DNA from: an uncultured Mycoplasmatales bacterium | Lineage (GTDB): Bacteria > Bacillota_I > Bacilli_A > Mycoplasmatales > Mycoplasmoidaceae | Length of the DNA: 5,164 nt | NCBI GenBank assembly: GCA_910578525.1 | Contig: CAJTRF010000059.1 | Location: 1-5,164, forward strand | Direction of reading: 5' to 3' | In this document: positions 1 to 5,164 of the stretch, piece by piece | How the letters are laid out: each line of letters starts with the position of its first letter | Position numbering within the stretch: the first letter of the stretch is position 1 | The notes under the pieces: generated by a model | Databases searched by the model: none | Seen by the model: only the letters and a program-made list of their open reading frames with translations | What the model was told of the DNA's origin: nothing | Position numbers and translations under genes: made by a program

Positions 1-55
1 ATTTCAACACAAATTATCAACACAAATTTCAACACAAATTATCAACACAAATTTC
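1..55. repeat. 25-base perfect tandem repeat, 2.2 copies, at the window edge
   Basis: Bases 1-25 and 26-50 are identical, and 51-55 begin a third copy (ATTTC) before the pattern breaks. Each 25-base unit is itself made of two near-identical halves, ATTTCAACACAA (12) and ATTATCAACACAA (13), so the deeper period is 12-13 bases. The array runs off the left edge, so its true copy number is unknown. It lies outside any gene. Arrays like this occur near the ends or in terminal inverted repeats of small eukaryotic DNA viruses, but no matching inverted copy is present in this window, so that role is only a possibility. Confidence 0.9.
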
Positions 56-67
56 TTTAGTAGTAAT

Positions 68-119
68 ATTATTGGTGTTATTTCTCGGAGCTAAAGCTCC
101 AAAAAATCCCACCAATAAT
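68..119. other. Nested stem-loop in a G+C-richer intergenic island
   Basis: The arms ATTATTGGTG (68-77) and CACCAATAAT (110-119) are perfect 10-base reverse complements. Between them sits a second perfect hairpin, GGAGCT (87-92) with AGCTCC (95-100). The two stems are separated by internal loops of about nine bases on each side (78-86 and 101-109). Bases 81-141 are about half G+C, far above the surrounding spacer. It lies about 90 bases past the stop of the leftward gene, so it could be a transcript 3'-end hairpin for that gene, a structured RNA, or a DNA cruciform/origin or end element. The structure is directly visible; the role is not known. Confidence 0.6.
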
Positions 120-146
120 GGCTGAGCTAACCCCGCTAGGGAAAAC

Positions 147-158
147 GTTCTTAAGAAC
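147..158. other. 12-base perfect palindrome, possible 3'-end hairpin or protein-binding site
   Basis: GTTCTTAAGAAC is a perfect palindrome lying 53 bases beyond the stop of the leftward gene and flanked by A/T-rich sequence. It is followed on the minus strand by the larger stem-loop at 119-68. Some giant viruses of the mimivirus group end transcripts at hairpins just past the stop codon, so the position fits such a signal, though with no loop it may equally be a dimeric protein site. Function is inferred only from position. Confidence 0.4.
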
Positions 159-192
159 CTATTTATAAGAAAAAAAATTTAAAAAAATTTTA

Positions 193-217
193 AAAACTTA
201 TTTTCAAAACTTATTTT
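193..217. repeat. 12-base direct repeat spanning the stop of the leftward gene
   Basis: AAAACTTATTTT occurs at 193-204 and again at 206-217, separated by one base. The right copy contains the TAA stop (plus-strand TTA at 211-213) of the minus-strand gene, so the last codons and the first bases of its 3' flank are duplicated. In A/T-rich DNA this is probably replication slippage. The adjoining bases 170-195 are runs of A and T with no clear structure. Confidence 0.6.
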
Positions 218-939
218 GTAAGTACATCATATATGTCTGCTGAATTGCAAGGTTTAATTTTTAAAGTAATGAATAAAGGACTTTGTAATACAATTGGTTC
301 GTAACAAAAGTCTACCAATCTCATTTCTAAATACTTTAATGAATCAGTATTTGTTTTAATTTTAATCGGCTTTCCTTGCTGTTCAAAATTATATATAAAC
401 GGTTTGTTATCAATTATCATCGTATCAATATTTGCAATAACAGATGGTGTATATTCTTTGTTACCAATTGAGCTATAAACAGCTTGTCCTTGTAAAGATA
501 CCAAATATAATTTGCTATGCTGAAATATAGGTATATCATTAATAATATATTCAATTCCTGATTTCAAAACCAAAGGGAATTCAGTATTATATAATCCAGT
601 TATTAATGAAACTCTATGACTTGGTTTCTGAATTACAATATCTTTAGTTGGCGTGATTGCAAGCTTTCTATCTTTAATGCTAACCTCAAATGCAGACTCT
701 TTATTCAAAATATTTTTGATTTCGTTTATTGTATAATTGAATTTATTTTCAAATCTTATTGTATTATCACTGCCATCGTTATAGTTAATAAAATCATCAG
801 TTGTGGTTAACAAGATATTTCCTGTAGTATTGATTGATGACACATAATATTTAACATAACTACAATTCCAAGTAATATCTAGATTGAATGAAACCGTGTT
901 ATATTTTTTTGGGTCATTACTTTTAATTGAACAAATCAT
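211..939 (-). CDS. Beta-rich protein, probable minor virion structural protein (242 aa)
   Basis: A complete frame, ATG (937-939) to TAA (211-213). There is no signal peptide, no membrane segment and no catalytic motif. The sequence is mostly short alternating strands rich in I, V, T, N and K. What can be seen in order: an N-terminal strand region ending in a 'LLTTTDDFINY' segment (43-53); a 'FNYTINEIKNIL' segment (67-78) followed by strands; 'SLITGLYN' (111-118); 'LYLVSLQGQAVYSS' (144-157); and a C-terminal block (201-230) built around LEMRLVD, PIVL and LFITLKIKP. This order, especially the closing 'hxhrLvD...pI.L....hTLkI' pattern, recalls as I remember it a family of uncharacterised virion-associated proteins in Maverick/polinton-like elements and their relatives. 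That is pattern memory, not a search result. It is transcribed away from the large fibre-like gene, with 16 bases between starts, which suggests co-expression. Coding status is secure; function is tentative. Confidence 0.88.
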   Translation of the reverse strand: MICSIKSNDPKKYNTVSFNLDITWNCSYVKYYVSSINTTGNILLTTTDDFINYNDGSDNTIRFENKFNYTINEIKNILNKESAFEVSIKDRKLAITPTKDIVIQKPSHRVSLITGLYNTEFPLVLKSGIEYIINDIPIFQHSKLYLVSLQGQAVYSSIGNKEYTPSVIANIDTMIIDNKPFIYNFEQQGKPIKIKTNTDSLKYLEMRLVDFCYEPIVLQSPLFITLKIKPCNSADIYDVLTK

Positions 940-958
940 TTTAATATTTATTAAAATG
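937..958. promoter_or_regulatory. Symmetric bidirectional start region: palindrome ending in both ATGs
   Basis: The left arm CATTTTAATA (937-946) and right arm TATTAAAATG (949-958) are perfect reverse complements around a central TT. The outer three bases of each arm are the start codons of the two divergent genes, so both genes share the context TATTAAAATG or ATATTAAAATG. Only 16 bases separate the starts. Any core promoter must overlap coding sequence of the opposite gene or lie in this A/T-only stretch, and 5' leaders must be very short or overlap. TATTAAA could act as a TATA-like element in both directions. No Shine-Dalgarno sequence precedes either ATG. Confidence 0.55.
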
Positions 959-3900
959 TCTACAAGTTTATACTCTTTTGTGAGCGGAGAAGCAGAAAAA
1001 TTAAAGTCAAAAGGTATTGAAATAAGTGTTGACGATGATTTACAAATAAATATTACCAGAGATGATGGTGGAGAGGTTAAATATAATAATATTTATAACA
1101 AATCTGAAATTACTGCTATGAATTTAGCAAATAATTTAGATAAATTAGAAGGCTTTCCAGACATCGAAATTTTTAAAGAAGGAGAGCTACCATCTGTTAA
1201 AATTGATGGGAAAATTAATAATGAAATAACTGAAACATATAGAAAACTATATACATTATTGAATTCAAATTTTAAAAATTTATCTTCATGGATTGAAAAT
1301 CTTGTATCTTTATTCAATAAATCAATTAAGCTTACAGAAGAAAATAATAAATTAATTATCAAAAAGTTGGAATATACTGATAAACCAATATATATAGCTG
1401 ATGAACCTTTACCGGAACCTTCACCTTATCCTATATCTCCAACCCCATTACCAGATATACTCGATAATAAAAACACTACATATTTAGATTATGTATCATC
1501 ATTTGACGAACTCATTCGTAATTATAAGGAGAATATTGATAATATTGCTTGTGTAGTAGAGAATTTATATAATCAATTTGATTTAAAGACAAGTTATGTA
1601 TTGAGTGCAGTTTTGGTTGCAGTATATGCTGGATTAGATTGGTATCTATATAAATATGATGCAGTTAAAAAAACTATTAATCGAACCCCTATGGATAAAC
1701 AGGAATTCAAAGATGAAAAAGATGCATTATTATATATGATAAACAATAATCTTGAAGCAATAAATGTTTTAGTAAATGCTTATGACCAATTACGAAGAGA
1801 CCATGATAATTTAGAACAAAGAGTAAATTCAATTAAATCTTGTGATTGCAATCATGATAATGATAATGATAATTCAAATGAATATGTTGATGAAGAATTT
1901 AGAGATTTAAGACAAAAGGTATCAACGAATGAAATAAAAAGTAATATCAATAGTGCTAAGAGTGGTATGATAGATGTTCAATTATTTCCACAAGGAGCAG
2001 AAGAAATCAATTTAAATATAACAAATGCAAACGAATTGATTAGAGATTACACAGAAAATTTAACTGATAGGAATTGGGATGCTCCTATGGAATATATATG
2101 GGACCTTCTAGATAATGCTTGGGAAGTAATAGAAGATAGAGATGATATTGAATTTACAGTAAATTGGAGAAGAAATAATTTATTAATTCCTAGAAATACA
2201 TATATTTGGGATACACATCATCATGAATGGGTTAGACTTACACATCATACTCGTCAAGTTGAAGAAGGATGGCGTGAAAATCAAAATAGTAATGTTCCGA
2301 GAAGATTAAATACGATGATAAAAGAAGGAATTATTGAATGGGATAATAATTTACAGAGGTGGGTATGGAATGAAGATACTGATAATTTGCATGATAGAGA
2401 TTGGAATGCAGCTCAATTATATGTATGGAGTTTGGGAACGAGCGAATGGGTAATACTTCCATATCCAGAAAACAGTAATTTACAAGAAGGATGGAGAGAA
2501 AACCACGATATAGATGATATACCTCCAAATTATATATGGGATGTTGCATATCAGCAATGGGTTTTAATTCAAGAAGATAGAGAGAATTTTACAGATAATT
2601 GGAGAACAAATAGGAATGCTGAACCAACAACAATAAATAATTTTTATTCAACTCTTGGTCATGCCGAATGGTATAATACTTATAACGAATGGGCTTGGTT
2701 TCCAAATATTATAAATGATAGAACTTGGCGAGCAGACGATAGATGGGTATGGAGTATTAATAGAAGAAGATGGATTGAAATAATAATTAATAATCAATTT
2801 CCATCTGGATGGAGAACCAATAGGAATTGGAATGCAGCTGTACAAGCAGTATGGGATATTGAACATAATGAATGGGTTATGATAGATAGTAGACCAGAAG
2901 TCGGTTGGAGAAGAAATAGAAATAGTGAATTTGTAACATCAAATCCATTTAATAATATAGGCAGATTTGTTTGGTCAACAGAACGTAATGAATGGGAATG
3001 GGCTTCAAACGAACTTCTTCATAATAGAGGTTGGCTAACACCAAATGATTTTGCTTGGAGTTTAGAAGATAACTCTTGGACTCAAATCAGTAATTATGAT
3101 GAAAATATATTTGTGAATGATTGGAGAACAAATAGATATTTAAATATTCCAGATAACTTTATATGGAATGATGTAATTGGTGAATGGCAATTAATTAGTA
3201 ATGATACAAGTATATTCCCTAAAAATTGGAGATTTGGTATGATTAATGAAGAGATTTCAAATTTATTTGAGTCATTTGTGTTTGACGGAGAACTAAAAAA
3301 AGATGAAACTCGTAATGAATGGATTATAGATATACAACAAATAGATTTAGATGTATCACCATTATCTCTTGAAAATAACTCAACAGAAATAGCAATCCCC
3401 GGTTATGATAAAGATGTGTTTAAATATTATGGTTTATCAATTACTGATAATGATGAAGAAATTAATCCAGATAAGCCTGTTTTAGGTAATATGACAATTA
3501 AAGGGAATTTAATCGTTAACGGAACAATTGAAAGTTCTAATGGAATTGTATCAGGTGGAAGTAGTGGTGATAGTAATTTCAAATTAGTGGAGTCAGACCA
3601 ACTTTATCTCTACAAACCATCTGAAATAACTGAAGATAATAACTATTATATAATGAAATGGAATATTGATGAAGATTATGATATACCATTAAATCTGCAA
3701 TTTAAATTTAAAGAATATTTATTTGGTCATTCATGGGAGTTGAAATGGGATGGTGATGTATGGACTGGAAATAATTGTGTAAATATGTGTTATGCAAAAA
3801 TGGAACGAATAAAAACTAATGATGGTTCCCCAGGCTTAGCCATCAAACATACAGATATAATTGCAAAATGGATTAAAGAAGTTGTATACCCAGATATGCC

Positions 3901-5164
3901 AGAAGACCACTCAAAAGTTAATTTTGCTAAAATATTATATCCATATTTAAAGAATTGGAGAGTTATTAAAAAAGATGGAAGTGTTGTTAATGAAGGATTT
4001 GAACCAGACCCTAGTGAGAATGGTAGCACGTTTGAACATGATGGTTATACAATCAATCAATTGCATATTGACCTTAAAGCACCATCTGACTTAGGTAGCA
4101 CAGAATCTTTATATGTTCGTTGTGATTTAGATATTGATGGTAACATAACAGAGCTCAGTTGGGATTGTAATCAATCTGGTGCAAGTGTTCAATCTGGATG
4201 GATGAATACATATGGTGAAAATTTTGCAATTGAATTATTCAATTACAAACGAGAAAAAAGGCATTCGGTTAGAGTAATAGAAGGGGTAAACAAGAAGAAC
4301 ATTCAAATATATATTGAGAAGAAATTCTTTGAGCAAGAGAATTTTGGAACAAATCCATTTGACCTTATTGTTAAACAACAATTTTATGAAGTGGAACCCG
4401 ACCCAAGGAATTGCACCACACTAGCAACTGATAAAAACATATATTCCTCAAGAATTATATGGGCGGATAACATAATGACAATGCGAAGAGATTTAAATCT
4501 GGTTGGTGGATTAGTTGATGTAATGGGTAATGAATATGCGCTATTGAAACAAATTGTAAACAATTTAGTTGAACAAGCACGAATTCAAAATGTTTATAAT
4601 GAATATACAGCAAGCATTAAAAAAGTTATGACAGTTTTGAGTACAGTTATACAATTGGTTGGTCTTGGATTTCAAATCTATAGTACCTTGTCATCACTCA
4701 CCATGGATAATAATTCAGTAAATATACAAACTTATACAACAGCTCCAATAACGCCCCCAGGAGGTGGCGGTGGTTCTGGTGGAGGAGGAGGAGGATTTCC
4801 AGGAGGTGGTTCTGGTGGAGGTGGCTCTGGTTTCCCTGGAGGTATTTCAGGTCAATATTTAGTTAATTTAGATATGAAAGGAGATGGTGTATCAATTCAA
4901 CAATTTTTCCCAAAAACTGTAACCACATCTCCTGTTCTTCATTCAATATCACAATTAACAGCAACATCATTATTTCTTAAAACTATGAATGATATAAATC
5001 AAACAATATTTGATTATATGTGGTTGACACCTTCATATCTTAAATTACAATCCAACACTATAACGCATTCCACTCCAGAAGTTATGGTTTCCCCCACTGT
5101 AATTTCAATTGCAAATGGCGAAACACAAAATTCACTCACACCAGGTACTCAAACAATAATCAAT
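956..5164 (+). CDS. Very large modular fibre/adhesin-like protein, 3' partial (at least 1403 aa)
   Basis: One uninterrupted frame of 1403 codons reaches the window edge with no stop, so the C-terminus is missing. ATG 956 is the first ATG after the in-frame TAA at 857-859. Modules: 1-140 polar, acidic; 151-166 proline-rich; 212-234 hydrophobic helix; about 240-340 helical, charged; 374-790 twelve Trp-rich units; 842-872 fibre-like 'GNLIVNGT' strands and a Gly/Ser tail; about 875-1175 a globular region with scattered Cys that I do not recognise; 1176-1196 a second fibre-like stretch ('DLNLVGGLVDVMGNEYAL'); 1221-1249 a hydrophobic heptad-like helix; 1269-1299 a glycine/FPGG linker; then the start of another domain. 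Size, repeats and fibre motifs point to an extended surface or virion fibre, possibly glycan-binding. Large Tlr6F-type proteins of polinton-like viruses are a candidate relative, unverified. Standard code fits: Trp is always TGG. Function is inference. Confidence 0.93.
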   Translation, partial: MSTSLYSFVSGEAEKLKSKGIEISVDDDLQINITRDDGGEVKYNNIYNKSEITAMNLANNLDKLEGFPDIEIFKEGELPSVKIDGKINNEITETYRKLYTLLNSNFKNLSSWIENLVSLFNKSIKLTEENNKLIIKKLEYTDKPIYIADEPLPEPSPYPISPTPLPDILDNKNTTYLDYVSSFDELIRNYKENIDNIACVVENLYNQFDLKTSYVLSAVLVAVYAGLDWYLYKYDAVKKTINRTPMDKQEFKDEKDALLYMINNNLEAINVLVNAYDQLRRDHDNLEQRVNSIKSCDCNHDNDNDNSNEYVDEEFRDLRQKVSTNEIKSNINSAKSGMIDVQLFPQGAEEINLNITNANELIRDYTENLTDRNWDAPMEYIWDLLDNAWEVIEDRDDIEFTVNWRRNNLLIPRNTYIWDTHHHEWVRLTHHTRQVEEGWRENQNSNVPRRLNTMIKEGIIEWDNNLQRWVWNEDTDNLHDRDWNAAQLYVWSLGTSEWVILPYPENSNLQEGWRENHDIDDIPPNYIWDVAYQQWVLIQEDRENFTDNWRTNRNAEPTTINNFYSTLGHAEWYNTYNEWAWFPNIINDRTWRADDRWVWSINRRRWIEIIINNQFPSGWRTNRNWNAAVQAVWDIEHNEWVMIDSRPEVGWRRNRNSEFVTSNPFNNIGRFVWSTERNEWEWASNELLHNRGWLTPNDFAWSLEDNSWTQISNYDENIFVNDWRTNRYLNIPDNFIWNDVIGEWQLISNDTSIFPKNWRFGMINEEISNLFESFVFDGELKKDETRNEWIIDIQQIDLDVSPLSLENNSTEIAIPGYDKDVFKYYGLSITDNDEEINPDKPVLGNMTIKGNLIVNGTIESSNGIVSGGSSGDSNFKLVESDQLYLYKPSEITEDNNYYIMKWNIDEDYDIPLNLQFKFKEYLFGHSWELKWDGDVWTGNNCVNMCYAKMERIKTNDGSPGLAIKHTDIIAKWIKEVVYPDMPEDHSKVNFAKILYPYLKNWRVIKKDGSVVNEGFEPDPSENGSTFEHDGYTINQLHIDLKAPSDLGSTESLYVRCDLDIDGNITELSWDCNQSGASVQSGWMNTYGENFAIELFNYKREKRHSVRVIEGVNKKNIQIYIEKKFFEQENFGTNPFDLIVKQQFYEVEPDPRNCTTLATDKNIYSSRIIWADNIMTMRRDLNLVGGLVDVMGNEYALLKQIVNNLVEQARIQNVYNEYTASIKKVMTVLSTVIQLVGLGFQIYSTLSSLTMDNNSVNIQTYTTAPITPPGGGGGSGGGGGGFPGGGSGGGGSGFPGGISGQYLVNLDMKGDGVSIQQFFPKTVTTSPVLHSISQLTATSLFLKTMNDINQTIFDYMWLTPSYLKLQSNTITHSTPEVMVSPTVISIANGETQNSLTPGTQTIIN
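1589..1657 (+). other. Hydrophobic segment of the large protein (residues 212-234)
   Basis: Residues 212-234 contain the run VLSAVLVAVYAGL with aromatic residues (W229, Y230, Y232) at its C-terminal edge, typical of a membrane-interface belt. At about 15-18 strongly apolar residues it is short for a confident transmembrane helix, and it is internal rather than N-terminal, so it is not a signal peptide. It could be a membrane anchor, a membrane-active segment, or the core of a helical bundle with the charged helices that follow. Confidence 0.45.
1856..1873 (+). repeat. GATAAT x3 microsatellite encoding Asp-Asn repeats
   Basis: Three perfect copies of GATAAT encode D-N-D-N-D-N (residues 301-306), directly after a Cys-Asp-Cys-Asn-His stretch (296-300) and before an acidic segment. 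It marks a probable flexible break between the charged helical region and the segment leading to the Trp-rich repeats. The alternating Asp could bind calcium, but no EF-hand or dockerin spacing is present. Confidence 0.7.
2075..3325 (+). repeat. Twelve Trp-rich units arranged as four ABC super-repeats (residues 374-790)
   Basis: Forty TGG codons occur in about 417 codons, close to 10% Trp. Units begin at W374, 404, 439, 483, 513, 549, 591, 619, 651, 693, 723 and 758. The spacings 30-35-44, 30-36-42, 28-32-42 and 30-35-(~33) show a period of three. Type A (units 1, 4, 7, 10) is always W-x7-W-x6-W. Type B (2, 5, 8, 11) is W-x13/14-W-x6-W, with 'WR.NR...IP..YIWD....EWVLI'. Type C (3, 6, 9, 12) is W-x21/22-W-x6-W, usually W-x-W at the end, with 'WR.NRN'. 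Super-repeats are 374-482, 483-590, 591-692 and 693-790. The constant core is 'hW(D/S)xxxxEWhhI', likely a beta-hairpin with stacked Trp. Four domains each of three similar parts would suit a beta-trefoil- or beta-prism-like lectin, which is inference. I recognise no named family. Confidence 0.9.
3479..3571 (+). other. Phage-fibre-like strand repeat and Gly/Ser hinge (residues 842-872)
   Basis: The segment 'MTIKGNLIVNGTIESSNG' (846-863) has the alternating hydrophobic 'G(N)LxVxGxI' rhythm found in trimeric tail-fibre and fibre-shaft proteins of phages and large viruses, where it forms intertwined beta strands. A flexible GGSSGDS stretch follows. Its place right after the Trp-rich domains suggests a shaft or trimerisation element joining them to the globular region. 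The motif is short, so the assignment rests on resemblance. Confidence 0.5.
4481..4699 (+). other. Second fibre-like stretch and hydrophobic heptad helix (residues 1176-1248)
   Basis: 'RDLNLVGGLVDVMGNEYAL' (1178-1196) resembles the end of a beta-structured fibre domain. It leads into a long predicted helix. Residues V1224, L1228, V1231, V1235, G1238/F1239, Y1242 and L1245 fall on an a/d heptad pattern, and the segment 1224-1248 is almost uncharged (VMTVLSTVIQLVGLGFQIY). It could be a trimeric coiled coil at a fibre stalk, or a membrane-interacting helix like a fusion segment. Confidence 0.4.
4760..4852 (+). repeat. Glycine-rich FPGG linker, two 12-residue repeats (residues 1269-1299)
   Basis: Residues 1274-1285 and 1286-1297 are two copies of a 12-residue unit of the form S-G(n)-F-P-G-G, with FPGG at 1281-1284 and 1293-1296, followed by SG. 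The preceding PPGGGGG completes a 31-residue stretch with little else but Gly, Ser, Phe and Pro. The DNA is locally G-rich (GGA/GGT codons) in an otherwise A+T-rich gene. It is a flexible spacer between the hydrophobic helix and the next, truncated domain. Confidence 0.85.

Noticed and set aside
121..140. tRNA-like 'GGGGTTAGCTCAG' on the minus strand
   Set aside because: It looks like a tRNA 5' end and D-arm start, but no D-stem partner at normal distance, no anticodon arm and no T-arm sequence follow.
118..158. Hammerhead-like CTGA...GGGAAAAC arrangement on the plus strand
   Set aside because: The core needs CTGANGA, but here CTGAGCT follows, so G8 and A9 of the core are missing, and no cleavage-site stem is evident.
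616..810. 64-codon plus-strand frame
   Set aside because: It lies fully antisense to the well-supported 242-residue gene, has low-complexity I/F/N composition and no start context.
923..930. Mimivirus-type early promoter AAAATTGA before the large gene
   Set aside because: The sequence is TTAATTGA, only 6 of 8 matches, in A/T-rich DNA inside the opposite coding region. This is expected by chance.
940..955. Bacterial or phage ribosome binding site before either gene
   Set aside because: The 16-base gap is only A and T, so no Shine-Dalgarno sequence exists. This does not by itself exclude hosts that do not use one.
2075..3325. WD40 propeller, choline-binding GW repeats or ricin-type QxW trefoils
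   Set aside because: WD40 units need about 40 residues with GH...WD, choline-binding repeats are about 20 residues with GW..nG.WYY, and no QxW motif is present. None fits the A/B/C spacing, although a trefoil-like fold is still possible.
1093..4029. Several 72-89-codon minus-strand frames (1093-1362, 2331-2549, 2648-2866, 3790-4029)
   Set aside because: All are antisense to the 1403-codon frame, and their compositions mirror its codons (Trp/Asn codons read backwards as Pro- and Ile-rich stretches). They are shadows.
4760..4852. Synthetic (GGGGS)n linker from an engineered construct
   Set aside because: Gly codons are mixed, the units contain FPGG, run lengths are uneven, and the frame continues into natural A+T-rich sequence.

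Overview
The window is strongly A+T-rich (by eye roughly 70%) and almost fully coding. It holds two divergent genes and a 210-base non-coding left edge. The setting looks most like a DNA virus of a eukaryotic microbe, or an integrated copy of one (polinton-like virus, virophage or giant-virus relative). The reasons are the compact divergent layout, the lack of Shine-Dalgarno sequences, standard stop codons, A/T-rich start contexts, a probable beta-rich virion-type protein, and a very long fibre-like protein. No capsid, packaging ATPase or polymerase gene lies in the window, so this placement is inference. A phage of an A+T-rich host is a weaker alternative.

Layout. Bases 1-55 carry a perfect 25-base tandem repeat. 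Bases 68-158 are a G+C-richer island with a nested stem-loop and a 12-base perfect palindrome. Bases 211-939 (minus strand) encode a complete 242-residue beta-rich protein whose C-terminal pattern recalls minor virion proteins of Maverick/polinton-type elements. Its start codon is only 16 bases from the start codon of the rightward gene. Both ATGs form the ends of one 22-base interrupted palindrome. From 956 to the window edge (5164) runs a single open frame of 1403 codons with no stop, so the gene is cut off at its 3' end.

The large protein is modular: an N-terminal mostly helical/acidic region with one hydrophobic segment (about 212-234); a tryptophan-rich repeat region (374-790); a short phage-fibre-like 'GNLIVNGT' strand-repeat segment (about 842-872); a globular region of unknown type (about 875-1175); a second fibre-like stretch leading into a hydrophobic heptad-like helix (1176-1248); a glycine-rich FPGG linker (1269-1299); and the start of another domain.

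The main discovery is in the Trp-rich region. Its twelve units are not equivalent. They fall into three types, A, B and C, in strict order ABC-ABC-ABC-ABC. Type A has the spacing W-x7-W-x6-W, type B W-x13/14-W-x6-W, and type C W-x21/22-W-x6-W(-x-W). That makes four domains of about 100-109 residues, each with three pseudo-equivalent parts, as expected for a threefold-symmetric lectin-like fold. The working model is a surface fibre/adhesin gene paired with a smaller structural protein gene and expressed from a shared bidirectional start region.
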